Assembly: GCA_023383055.1 (NCBI GenBank)
Contig: JAHDYP010000056.1
Coordinates: 1 to 36,191, forward strand
DNA: 36,191 nt
Direction: 5' to 3'
Source of the DNA: Verrucomicrobiota bacterium
GTDB lineage: Bacteria; Verrucomicrobiota; Verrucomicrobiia; Limisphaerales; JAHDYP01
Below, piece after piece: positions 16,800 through 24,944 of this stretch. Under the pieces are notes generated by a model, which was not told where the DNA came from, searched no databases, and worked only from the letters and a program-made list of their open reading frames with translations. A program made the translations under genes and the position numbers. Positions within the stretch are counted from its first letter, which is position 1, and the number at the start of each line of letters is the position of its first letter.

Positions 16800-17945
16800 T
16801 CACGCTTCCGCTGCGACAGCGTCGGTCCCTCGTTTCTTCCAGACATACCGGAACATGAGGGTGCGCAGCGCCGCGGTGAGCGGAATGGCGAGCACACCGC
16901 CGAGGATGCCGCCCATCAGCGTGGTACCGACCATGATGGCGACAATAATCGTCAGCGGATGCATGCCAACCCGGTCGCCAATGATCTTCGGCGAGATGAA
17001 CATCCCTTCCGCGGTTTGGACCACCACGAACACGCCGACGACCAGGAGGACGCGCCAGTTGCCGAACTGAACGACGCCCAGCAGGATCGCCGGGACGATG
17101 CTGACCATGACCCCGAGATAAGGGATGATGCCCAGCACACCGGTCATGACCCCGAGCAGGAGGGCGTATTTGAGCCCGATCAACGAAAACCCGATCGCCG
17201 TCAACGCTCCCACGCACAACGCGACCAGCACCTGGCCGCGGAAGAATACGATCAGACTGTCGTTGATCGAGCGCAGGATGAACACGAGTTCCTCTTTCAC
17301 GCGCGATTCCTGCACCGGCAGATAGGCGGCCCAGTTGTCGACGATCTTCCGTTTCTCCAGCAGGAAATAGAAGACATAGACCGGCACCAGGAAGAGCCCG
17401 ACCAGCAACCCCAGCCAACCCGCCACGCGTCCGAACTGGGCCACGACCCAGGCGGTCACCCCGGGCAAAGCCGTCGTTACCCAACCCTGGATGGTGGCGC
17501 CATGCGCTTCCCAGAGATTGAGCGGTCGAACGCTCTCCGGCAGCTTCTGAATCCACGGCTTGTCGGTCCACTCCTGCAACGTGGTGCCGAACTGCTTCGC
17601 GTAATCCGGCACGCGCGTGATCAAATCCCCCACCTGCTGCACCAACTGCGGCACCACGGTGGCCAGGAGGAAAAGCAGCGTCACCAGCGCCAGGGTGAAG
17701 ACGAGAAAGATGGCGCGCCCCCGCGGAATGCGTTTGCGCTCGAGGAAATCGACCACCGGATCGAGGATATAGGCGATGATGCTGGCGATCGCCAGCGGGA
17801 GCAGCACGCTGGACAGCCGCTTCAGCACGGCCCCGGCCCCCATCGCCAGAAACCCCAGCATGGCCAGAAACACCGCGATCGCAAAGGCCGTCAGGCAAAA
17901 CCACAGAATCCGCGCCTGCCGCTCCGTGGGTGTGGGAAATGACAT
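16800..17945 (-). CDS. AI-2E family permease (PerM/YdiK group)
   Basis: 381 residues with about eight membrane helices in the AI-2E transporter family layout. Two or three N-terminal helices (such as ILWFCLTAFAIAVFLAMLGFL) come first, then a soluble insert (about 100-150, DKPWIQKLPESVRP) and a C-terminal bundle with FYFLLEKRKI, GVLGIIPYLGVMVSIVPAI and GILGGVLAIPLTAALR. Members export small molecules or act as Na+/H+ antiporters; only a few are known to handle AI-2, so no substrate is claimed. It ends the run oxidoreductase, proC, permease, with 16 bases between proC and this gene. Confidence 0.85.
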   Translation of the reverse strand: MSFPTPTERQARILWFCLTAFAIAVFLAMLGFLAMGAGAVLKRLSSVLLPLAIASIIAYILDPVVDFLERKRIPRGRAIFLVFTLALVTLLFLLATVVPQLVQQVGDLITRVPDYAKQFGTTLQEWTDKPWIQKLPESVRPLNLWEAHGATIQGWVTTALPGVTAWVVAQFGRVAGWLGLLVGLFLVPVYVFYFLLEKRKIVDNWAAYLPVQESRVKEELVFILRSINDSLIVFFRGQVLVALCVGALTAIGFSLIGLKYALLLGVMTGVLGIIPYLGVMVSIVPAILLGVVQFGNWRVLLVVGVFVVVQTAEGMFISPKIIGDRVGMHPLTIIVAIMVGTTLMGGILGGVLAIPLTAALRTLMFRYVWKKRGTDAVAAEA

Positions 17946-17961
17946 GATGCCCGGTTCCCCT

Positions 17962-18777
17962 TCAACCCTGGCCCAGGCGCCGGGCCTTGTCAGCCGCCGA
18001 TCGCACCGCGGAGATCAAGGCGGCGCGCACGCCGGCCTTCTCCAATTCGTGCAAGCCTTCGATGGTGGTTCCGCCCGGGCTGGTGACCATCTCGCGCAGG
18101 GCGGCCGGGTGCTGGCCCGTCTCGAGCACCATTTGCGCGCTGCCCAGCAGCGTCTGCGCCGCCAGGCGGGTCGCCACCTCCCGCGGCAATCCCGCCGCGA
18201 CCCCTCCGTCACTCAAGGCCTCCAACATCAGGAACACATACGCCGGACCGCTCCCGCTCAGTCCGGTGACCGCATCCAGCAACGGTTCCTTCACCTGCAC
18301 CGCGCTGCCCACCGCCGCAAATAAACGGTGAACCAGTTGCGCATCCTCTTTCCGGGCCGCGCGCCCGGGGGCGTAAGCCGTGGCCGACGCCCCCACCAGT
18401 GCCGGCGTGTTCGGCATGACCCGCACGATGCGGGTACCCTCCGGCAGTGCCTGCTCGAGTCGAGCCAGGGTTACGCCCGCGGCGATCGACAGGAGCAGAT
18501 GGGCGGGTGTGAGCGCGTCGCGGATCTCGGCGATCACCCCCTGCACCTGGTCCGGCTTGACCGCCAGCACCATCACTTCGGCGGCCTGCAGCACCTCACG
18601 GTTGTTCGCGGTCGTGACGGCACCTGTCACACGGGAGAACGCCGCGCGCGATTCCTCCGCCACATCGCTCCCGATCAACTGCGCGGGTGCGACCAGGTTG
18701 GCACGGATGAACCCCTGGGCGAGGGCGGTCGCCATCTTGCCGCACCCGATAAAGCCCAGCGTCAGGGTCGAGGTCAT
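17962..18777 (-). CDS. proC: Pyrroline-5-carboxylate reductase
   Basis: 271 residues, normal length for ProC, which makes L-proline from 1-pyrroline-5-carboxylate with NAD(P)H in the last step of proline synthesis. The N-terminal Rossmann fold has GFIGCGKMATAL (about 8-19). MPNTPALVGASATAY is the substrate-side signature, and the C-terminal helical dimer domain has LSGSGPAYVFLMLEAL and VTSPGGTTIEGL, all typical. It starts four bases after the stop of the oxidoreductase gene, so they are probably one transcript, although no metabolic link is apparent. Confidence 0.93.
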   Translation of the reverse strand: MTSTLTLGFIGCGKMATALAQGFIRANLVAPAQLIGSDVAEESRAAFSRVTGAVTTANNREVLQAAEVMVLAVKPDQVQGVIAEIRDALTPAHLLLSIAAGVTLARLEQALPEGTRIVRVMPNTPALVGASATAYAPGRAARKEDAQLVHRLFAAVGSAVQVKEPLLDAVTGLSGSGPAYVFLMLEALSDGGVAAGLPREVATRLAAQTLLGSAQMVLETGQHPAALREMVTSPGGTTIEGLHELEKAGVRAALISAVRSAADKARRLGQG

Positions 18778-18781
18778 GACG

Positions 18782-20086
18782 CTACGCGATGAAACTGTAA
18801 TCGTAGGGCTTGCGCATCTCGCGGCTGACCCACTTGTTCGCCTCGCGATCCCCCACGAACTGTTCCTTGTCCGGATTCCACTGGAGGGGCCGGCCGAGGC
18901 GAACCGAGATGACGCCCAGGTGAGCCACCGAGATGGAGCGATGCCCGATTTCGGCCTCGCAGATGGGGGGTTTGCGGGTGCGGATGCACTCGAAGAAATT
19001 GCCCATGTGATTGTCGCTCTTGTAAAGCCGCTCGGCGTTGGCCGGGAGTGGTTCCTCGAGCAGTTCCTTCTTGCTGGCGGTGAGCTGGCCGCGATCGACG
19101 AAGACCCACCCGTCGGTGCCCTCGAAGCGCACGCCGTTGGGGGCCTGGTTGGTGGCGATCATCTGCACGCCGTTCGCGTATTTGAAATAGACCATGTAAT
19201 CGCTTGCGGCATCGTATCCGCCGGGGATCATGGTCTTCAGCTGCCGGCCATCGATGTACACCGGTCCGGTGCGTTCGGTCCCGTTGCCCCACTGCGCGAT
19301 GTCATTGTGATGCGCGCCCCAGTCGGTCATCTGCCCGCCGGAGAAGGCATACCACCAGCGGAAATTCCAGTGCGCGTTGTGCCCGTTGTAGGGCACCTTC
19401 GGCGCCTGGCCGAGATAGAAGTCATAGTCCATCCCCGCCGGCACCGGTTGCGGACTGAAGGGACCCTCGCGGGGGCCGGTCGGCAAACCGACCCACATGT
19501 ATTGGAGCTTGCCGATGCGCCCGTTGCGGACGAGTTCGCAGGCCAATCGAAAGCGCGGGTCGCTGCGTTGCTGGCTGCCGGTCTGGAAGATCGTCCCCCA
19601 TTTCTTGACCTCGCCGACCAGGCGCTTGCCTTCGTCGATCGTCAGGGTGAGCGGTTTCTCGCTGTAGATGTCCTTGCCGGCACGGACGGCGGCGAGATTG
19701 ACCAGCGTATGCCAGTGATCGGGGGTGCCGTTGATCACCACATGCACGTCGTCTCGCTCCAGCACCCGTCGAAAGTCCTTGAGTTTCACGGGGGCCTTGC
19801 CGTCCGCCGTGAATTGTTTGGCCGCCTGTTCCATCTGGTTCTCGTCGATATCGCATACCGCCACCACGTTCCCGTAATTCTTCGCCCAATTCGTGTCGCC
19901 GCGGCCCTGGCCGCCGCAGCCCACGAGCGCGATGCCCGGCTTGTCGTTGGCCGAACGCGGTGGCGCCGCCGCCGCGTAACTCCGGCTGTCCTGGAGAAAC
20001 CACCCGGGCAACGTAGCCGCCGCGGCCGCCACGGTGGACTGTTTGAAGAAATGCCGTCGGGAGAGGGAAGACTCGAATTGGTTCAT
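18782..20086 (-). CDS. Gfo/Idh/MocA family oxidoreductase, Tat-exported
   Basis: 434 residues. The N-terminus carries a twin-arginine signal (SLSRRHFFKQS, then TVAAAAATLPGWFL), so the protein is exported folded with its cofactor. The NAD(P)-binding Rossmann domain follows (GIALVGCGGQGRG, near residue 55), then the conserved EKPLTL and the C-terminal sugar-binding domain with GGQMTDWGAHHNDIAQW, which contains likely catalytic Asp and His residues. Relatives oxidise or reduce sugars and inositols, and such Tat forms are abundant in Planctomycetota and Verrucomicrobiota. The substrate is unknown. Start at 20086 because the Tat signal begins there; a longer frame upstream adds nine residues. Confidence 0.88.
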   Translation of the reverse strand: MNQFESSLSRRHFFKQSTVAAAAATLPGWFLQDSRSYAAAAPPRSANDKPGIALVGCGGQGRGDTNWAKNYGNVVAVCDIDENQMEQAAKQFTADGKAPVKLKDFRRVLERDDVHVVINGTPDHWHTLVNLAAVRAGKDIYSEKPLTLTIDEGKRLVGEVKKWGTIFQTGSQQRSDPRFRLACELVRNGRIGKLQYMWVGLPTGPREGPFSPQPVPAGMDYDFYLGQAPKVPYNGHNAHWNFRWWYAFSGGQMTDWGAHHNDIAQWGNGTERTGPVYIDGRQLKTMIPGGYDAASDYMVYFKYANGVQMIATNQAPNGVRFEGTDGWVFVDRGQLTASKKELLEEPLPANAERLYKSDNHMGNFFECIRTRKPPICEAEIGHRSISVAHLGVISVRLGRPLQWNPDKEQFVGDREANKWVSREMRKPYDYSFIA

Positions 20087-20191
20087 GGCGGCAATTTCAA
20101 CGCCAGACCCCACTCACGTCAACGGGGAAAACCGTCGATTATCGCGACTGCAAATTGAGCCAAAGGGCCGTTGCCGCTTTGGCTGGCCCGG

Positions 20192-22387
20192 TCACTTTCC
20201 CTGCTCCGCCAGCCCGAGCAGGAACGCGTAGATCAACGCCGTATCTTGATGTCGTTTGAACCGGCCGGAGGCGCCGCCATGCCCGGCCTCGAGATCGGTT
20301 TTCAGCAACAGTTGGTTGCGGCCGGCGGCCGTGGCGCGCAGTTTGGCCACCCATTTGGCGGGCTCCCAGTATTGGACCTGGGAATCGTGCAAGCCGGCGA
20401 GGACCAGGAGATGGGGGTACGCGACCGCCCGCACGTTGTCGTATGGGGAGTAAGCCAGCATGTAATCGTAGTCGGCTTTGACGTGCGGGTTGCCCCATTC
20501 CTCGTATTCGAACGTCGTCAAGGGGATGGTATCGTCCAGCATCGTGGTCACCACATCGACGAACGGCACGGCCGCCACCAACCCGTGAAACAGATCCGGT
20601 CGGAGGTTGGCCACCGCGCCGATGAGCAGGCCGCCGGCGCTGCCGCCGTAGCCATAGATCCGGGCGCGCCCGGCCTGGCCCTCGCGCACCAGGAATTCCG
20701 CGCAATCGATGAAATCGGTGAACGTGTTCAGCTTCTGGTGCAACCGACCCTGGTCGTACCAGCGACGGCCCAGTTCCTGGCCGCCGCGGATGTGGGCGAT
20801 GGCGAACGTGAACCCACGATCGAGCAGGCTCAGCCGATCCGGCCGGAACTCCGGCTCGCTGCTGTATCCATAAGAGCCATAGCCGTAGAGCAGCAGCGGG
20901 GGACTGCCGTCGCGCAGGCGATCGACCCGGTAGACGAGCGAGATGGGGACCCGGGCACCATCCCGGGCCGGCGCCCACAAACGTTCGGTGCGATAGAGGG
21001 CCGGATTGAAACCGCCCGGAATCAGGTCGCGTTTGCGCAACGTCCGGGTTCCCGTCGCCAGGTCGTAATCGTAAACCGACTTCGGCGTGGTCAAGGATGT
21101 GTATTCGTAGCGGAGGGTGGGCAGGTCGAGTTCCGCATTGTCGCCCAAACCGGCCGCATACGCCGGCTCGTCGAATAGCACTTCGCGGGCGGCCCCGCCC
21201 GACCATGGTTGAACCCGCATCCGCACCAGTCCATCCACCCGTTCGACCGCCACGAGAAAATCGCGGAACAATTCGATTTCCTCGAGCAACACCCGCTCTC
21301 GATGCGGGATGACTTCGGTCCAATGCTCGAGGCCGGGGCGGTCGACCGGCGTTTTCATCAGCCGGTAGTTCTCGGCTTCCCAATTCGTGCGGAGGTAAAA
21401 GGCGTCGCCGAGGTGCTCGACGCTATAGAGATGCCCGGCCTGGCGTGGCTGCACCAGCCGCAGCGCCGTCTCCGGCTGATCTGCCGCCACGAATCGGTAT
21501 TCGGTGCTTTGAAGATGGTCGGAGACGACGAACAGGTACTGCCGTGATTTGCTTTTGCCGACGGCGCAGGCGTAGATCGGGTCCGGTTCCTCATACACCA
21601 GGATGTCCTCGGAAGGATGGGTTCCCAGCCGATGCCGGTAGATTTGGTAGGCCCGCAGGGTTTCGGGGTCCTGCCGGGTGTAAAACAAGGTCTGGTTGTC
21701 CTCCGCCCAGACCAGGTTGTCGGTCACCTGCCGGATCTCCTCCGGCAACAGCCGGCCGGTTTTCAGATCGCGAAACCGAAGGTCGTAGAACCGTCGCCCA
21801 ACCGTATCCACGGCGAAAGCAACCCGGTCGTTGCCCGGGCTCACCGCCACGGCGCCGATCTCGAAAAATGACCGGCCCCGGCCCAGTTCGTTGCCGTTCA
21901 CCAGGATTTCCTCGGGCGCGTCCGGATTCGCCGCGCGCCGACAGTAGAGCGGGTATTCGCCCTCGCCTTCGAACCGCCGATAATAATCGTAGCCGTTGAA
22001 CCGATACGGCACCGAGGTGTCGTCCTTCGGAATCCGGTTGACGATTTCTTCAAAGAGGGTTTCCCGCAGTGCCCGGCTGCCGGCCATGGCTCCCTCGAGA
22101 TACTCGTTCTCCGCCTGGAGGTAGGCGAGCACCTCGGGATCATCACGCCGGTTCAGCCAGAAATAGGGATCGACCCGCACCTGACCGTGCGCCTCCAACT
22201 CGGTCGGCGCCACCCGCGCCCGGGGTGGTTCGGGGGCGCGGACCGGTGGCTCGGCCGCCCGGGCGAGAAGCCCAAGGCCAAGAACGAGCGCCGCGCTTAT
22301 CGCACGCGGCCCGTTTCGGGCCATGCGAGGCGCTTTGCGGACGGGTTTTGCCTGGTTCACGTGATTCATGAGCGACCTGGTTTTCAC
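20192..22387 (-). CDS. Prolyl oligopeptidase family serine peptidase (S9A, oligopeptidase B-like)
   Basis: 731 residues. After a basic, hydrophobic start (AISAALVLGLGLLARAAEPP, probably a signal peptide) comes the seven-blade propeller, beginning HGQVRVDPYFWLNRRDDPEV. The hydrolase domain has the nucleophile Ser in YGGSAGG, Asp in GLHDSQVQYWEP and His in EAGHGG, a full catalytic triad. GYGSYGYSSEPEF and the HIRGGQELGRRWYDQG stretch are typical of oligopeptidase B, which cuts short peptides after basic residues. The GTG start overlaps the stop of the AcpS-LpxL gene (GTGA), so it is probably translated with the acyl-synthesis operon. ATG at 22369 is an alternative. What a peptidase does there is not clear. 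Confidence 0.88.
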   Translation of the reverse strand: MKTRSLMNHVNQAKPVRKAPRMARNGPRAISAALVLGLGLLARAAEPPVRAPEPPRARVAPTELEAHGQVRVDPYFWLNRRDDPEVLAYLQAENEYLEGAMAGSRALRETLFEEIVNRIPKDDTSVPYRFNGYDYYRRFEGEGEYPLYCRRAANPDAPEEILVNGNELGRGRSFFEIGAVAVSPGNDRVAFAVDTVGRRFYDLRFRDLKTGRLLPEEIRQVTDNLVWAEDNQTLFYTRQDPETLRAYQIYRHRLGTHPSEDILVYEEPDPIYACAVGKSKSRQYLFVVSDHLQSTEYRFVAADQPETALRLVQPRQAGHLYSVEHLGDAFYLRTNWEAENYRLMKTPVDRPGLEHWTEVIPHRERVLLEEIELFRDFLVAVERVDGLVRMRVQPWSGGAAREVLFDEPAYAAGLGDNAELDLPTLRYEYTSLTTPKSVYDYDLATGTRTLRKRDLIPGGFNPALYRTERLWAPARDGARVPISLVYRVDRLRDGSPPLLLYGYGSYGYSSEPEFRPDRLSLLDRGFTFAIAHIRGGQELGRRWYDQGRLHQKLNTFTDFIDCAEFLVREGQAGRARIYGYGGSAGGLLIGAVANLRPDLFHGLVAAVPFVDVVTTMLDDTIPLTTFEYEEWGNPHVKADYDYMLAYSPYDNVRAVAYPHLLVLAGLHDSQVQYWEPAKWVAKLRATAAGRNQLLLKTDLEAGHGGASGRFKRHQDTALIYAFLLGLAEQGK

Positions 22388-23649
22388 CGTTTCGAGCCTC
22401 CTTCGGATTTCGAGATTCGGTTTTCGGGTTTTTGTTCAACCTTGAGTTTCCAGCGCCGGTGCATCCAGATCCACTGTTCCGGGTGGCGCAAGAGCATCCG
22501 TTCGAGGGCCACGTTGTAGGCCCGGGTGTTTTGGCGGATCGCCTCGCCGGCGTCCTCGCACTGAATCAACGGGAGCGGGTCCTCGAAGCGCAGGACGTGG
22601 GTGCCGTCCGGTTCGCGCCAACTGCAGGCGGGAATGACCGGGCTCTCGGTGGTCAGGGCCAGGATGGCCAGGCTCTTGAACGTGCCGGCGGTATGTCCCA
22701 GAAACTCCACCGGAATGCCATCAGGCGGACCGGCATGTTGGTCCATGGTAAAGACGATAATGGCGCCCTGCGCGAGCAAATCGAGAATCTTCTCCATCGA
22801 TCCCCGCTTGGCCAGGGTGCCAAAACCGGCGCGCCGGAACCGGCTCGTGATCAATGTGTCGACCCAGCCGGGTTTCAGCGGACGACGCACGAAATGAAAC
22901 TGACCCCGGTACTGGGGAAACTGGCCGAGGCCAGCGACGGTGGCCACTTCCCAGTTGCCGAAATGGCCGGTCAACAGGAGCAGTCCTTTGCCCTGTTGAT
23001 GGGCGCGGATGGCGACATCGACGTTCTCGACCCGGATCCATCCCGCCCGTTTCGATTTCGACATGAAGGGCTGGCGCACCATCTCGAGGAAGAACCGGAC
23101 ATAATGGGCGTAGCAGGCCTGAACCAGGCGTCGGAGTTCGGCTTCCGGCGCCGCGTCGCCAAATACCCGGCGCAGGTTGCTCAGCATCAACTTTCGCCGA
23201 AAGGGAACGAAATAATAACAGAACCTGCCGAACCATGGGACCTCGATTTGCTGCGGCTCGGCCCAGGCAATCGCCGAGGCACTGGTGTCCGTGTGCGTCA
23301 ACGAAACCCGGATGGCGGCAACCCGGTTTCGATCAAGCACCGCCTGCGCCGCCGGGCTCGGACGGACCCGCACGTCGCCGTACGGAGTGCGCTCAAACAC
23401 GAAATCGGCGGGTTGAACGGCGCCGAGCGCGGTCTCGCGCGGGAAGAGCTTGCTACAGGCCTCCTTCGCTGCAAACCGCGCCGCCAGGCTGGCCACGCGG
23501 CCCTCCCCTGTCCCGGCATCGCGCAGTTCGGTCTCGGCGAATAGCCGGCCCAGTTCCTCGGGCGTCTTTGAGTCGAGGAATCTTTGGAAGCGGCGGAGTT
23601 CGACCGTGTCGATGCCGCAGCGCGTTCCCGGGGTTGGGTCGAGCTTCAT
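22384..23649 (-). CDS. Fusion of holo-ACP synthase (AcpS-like) and LpxL/HtrB-type acyltransferase
   Basis: 421 residues in two domains. Residues 5-130 are an AcpS-type phosphopantetheinyl transferase: GID (12-14) with the Mg-binding Asp14, FAAKEACSKL (59-68) with Glu63, and the closing VSLTHTDTSASAIAWA. This enzyme adds the pantetheine arm from CoA to an ACP. Residues 137-405 are an LpxL/HtrB lysophospholipid acyltransferase with the HX4E catalytic motif HFGNWE (229-234), FVRRPLKPG and FTMDQHAG. That enzyme moves an acyl chain from ACP to a lipid acceptor. The usual LpxL N-terminal membrane helix is absent, so membrane contact must come otherwise. The start is set by the TAATG overlap with the upstream ketosynthase. 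The last 15 residues are encoded by a heptamer repeat. Confidence 0.85.
   Translation of the reverse strand: MKLDPTPGTRCGIDTVELRRFQRFLDSKTPEELGRLFAETELRDAGTGEGRVASLAARFAAKEACSKLFPRETALGAVQPADFVFERTPYGDVRVRPSPAAQAVLDRNRVAAIRVSLTHTDTSASAIAWAEPQQIEVPWFGRFCYYFVPFRRKLMLSNLRRVFGDAAPEAELRRLVQACYAHYVRFFLEMVRQPFMSKSKRAGWIRVENVDVAIRAHQQGKGLLLLTGHFGNWEVATVAGLGQFPQYRGQFHFVRRPLKPGWVDTLITSRFRRAGFGTLAKRGSMEKILDLLAQGAIIVFTMDQHAGPPDGIPVEFLGHTAGTFKSLAILALTTESPVIPACSWREPDGTHVLRFEDPLPLIQCEDAGEAIRQNTRAYNVALERMLLRHPEQWIWMHRRWKLKVEQKPENRISKSEGGSKR
22400..22434. repeat. Heptamer repeat, 5 units, inside the 3' end of a gene
   Basis: Five 7-base units on the plus strand (CCTTCGG, ATTTCGA, GATTCGG, TTTTCGG, GTTTTTG) mostly share xxTTCGR. 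They overlap the last codons of the AcpS-LpxL fusion, giving it the tail PENRISKSEGGSKR, which looks unlike the enzyme and much like translated repeat. The GTGA junction with the peptidase gene follows at once. Confidence 0.6.
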
Positions 23650-24944
23650 TAAACAGACGGGGCGGCAGGGTCGGCCCGAACCAGAAGCGCCACGTTCATG
23701 CCGCCAAAACCGCGGCAGAGGACCAACGCGCTGTCGCCTCGGGGCGCTTGAGCGGTCGCGGAGACCGGCAACGACGGAAGCTCCGGATCGACTTTCCGAA
23801 GCGTGGGAATGCCGGGAACGATCCCCTGACGCAGGCAGTTCAAAGCCAAAGTCACATCGACGACCCCCGAAGCGGCGATGAGATGGCCAAACGACCACTT
23901 GAAAGCGGTGATCGGCGGAGGATCATCGCCGAAGACCCGTCGCAGGGCGAGGGCCTCGGAGGCGTCGGAAGCGCGCGTGCCGTTGCCGTGGGCGACAATC
24001 ATGCCGACGGAACGGGCGGGAACGCCGGCATCGGCCAAGGCCAACTCAATGGCCCGGCTCAAGCCATCGCCGTCGGGACGCAGGTCAAGCACCCCCAGCG
24101 CCTCCGTGACACATCCCGAGCCGAGGAATTCGCCCAGAATCGTGGCGCCCCGGCTTCGCGCGTCGGCTTCGCGTTCGAGCAGGACGGCGGCGGCGCCTTC
24201 ACCCAGCACGGTCCCGGCGCGATCCTGGTCGAACGATCGGATCGTGTCGCCGGCCAGCAGTCCCAGGCGGTTGAAATGAAGGATGGTCTCCGGCTCGATC
24301 GGCGCATCGTGGCCAATCGCCACAGCTCGGTCCGCTTCGGCGAAGGTGACGGCATGGGCGGCTTCGGCGACCGCCATGGCGCCGCCGGCGCAATGGTTGG
24401 TGATACAGGCGTTGGTTCCCTTGAACTTGTGGCGAATGCCAACGTGACAAACCACGTTGTTCGGCAAATGCCGGAGCAGCCACATCGGATTCACCGTGTC
24501 GCACAGCTCCCGGCCGAACTTTGGCAGATCGCCGGCCGCGGCCGTCAGCAGGGGGAAAAACTCGTAGTTGCTCTCGTAAGCGCCGCCGCCCGACCCGGCG
24601 AACACGCCGCTGCGATCGTCGAATGTCGCCGCCGCTGGCGCTTCCAATCGCTGGCGGAACTCGGGCAAACCGGATTGCCGGATGGCGGCGCCGGCGGCGA
24701 ACAGGCCGAAGAGATCCGTGCGGGAGATGGTCTTGTGGAGCTTGCGATCTTCGACCAGCGTCCGGTTGTCGACCCCTTGCACTTCAGCCGCGATCGCCAC
24801 CGGCCAACCGGCGGTGTCGAAGCTGCGGATGGGCGTGATGTGGGAACGGCCGGCGAGAATTTCCTCCCAGATCATTTCCACGCCGAGGCCGGCCGCGCAG
24901 ACGGCACCCGCCCCCGTGATCACGATGTGCGGCGTGGAGTTCAT
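23649..24944 (-). CDS. Beta-ketoacyl-ACP synthase (second ketosynthase)
   Basis: 431 residues of KAS I/II (FabB/FabF) fold. It starts HIVITGAGAVCAAGLG. The active-site Cys lies in ITNHCAGGAM, where most relatives read 'TACATG'; the two His are in VAHGNGT and FGHLIAASG. All three catalytic residues are therefore present, although the surroundings of the Cys are unusual, so a chain-extending role is more likely than a dead chain-length factor. It overlaps the first ketosynthase gene (ATGA) and the fusion gene (TAATG). Two different ketosynthases could divide early and late condensations, or form a pair as in type II polyketide and aryl polyene systems (inference). Confidence 0.85.
   Translation of the reverse strand: MNSTPHIVITGAGAVCAAGLGVEMIWEEILAGRSHITPIRSFDTAGWPVAIAAEVQGVDNRTLVEDRKLHKTISRTDLFGLFAAGAAIRQSGLPEFRQRLEAPAAATFDDRSGVFAGSGGGAYESNYEFFPLLTAAAGDLPKFGRELCDTVNPMWLLRHLPNNVVCHVGIRHKFKGTNACITNHCAGGAMAVAEAAHAVTFAEADRAVAIGHDAPIEPETILHFNRLGLLAGDTIRSFDQDRAGTVLGEGAAAVLLEREADARSRGATILGEFLGSGCVTEALGVLDLRPDGDGLSRAIELALADAGVPARSVGMIVAHGNGTRASDASEALALRRVFGDDPPPITAFKWSFGHLIAASGVVDVTLALNCLRQGIVPGIPTLRKVDPELPSLPVSATAQAPRGDSALVLCRGFGGMNVALLVRADPAAPSV

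Noticed and set aside
18380..20158. 592-codon open frame opposite the oxidoreductase and proC
   Set aside because: It crosses two real genes and has no domain signature.
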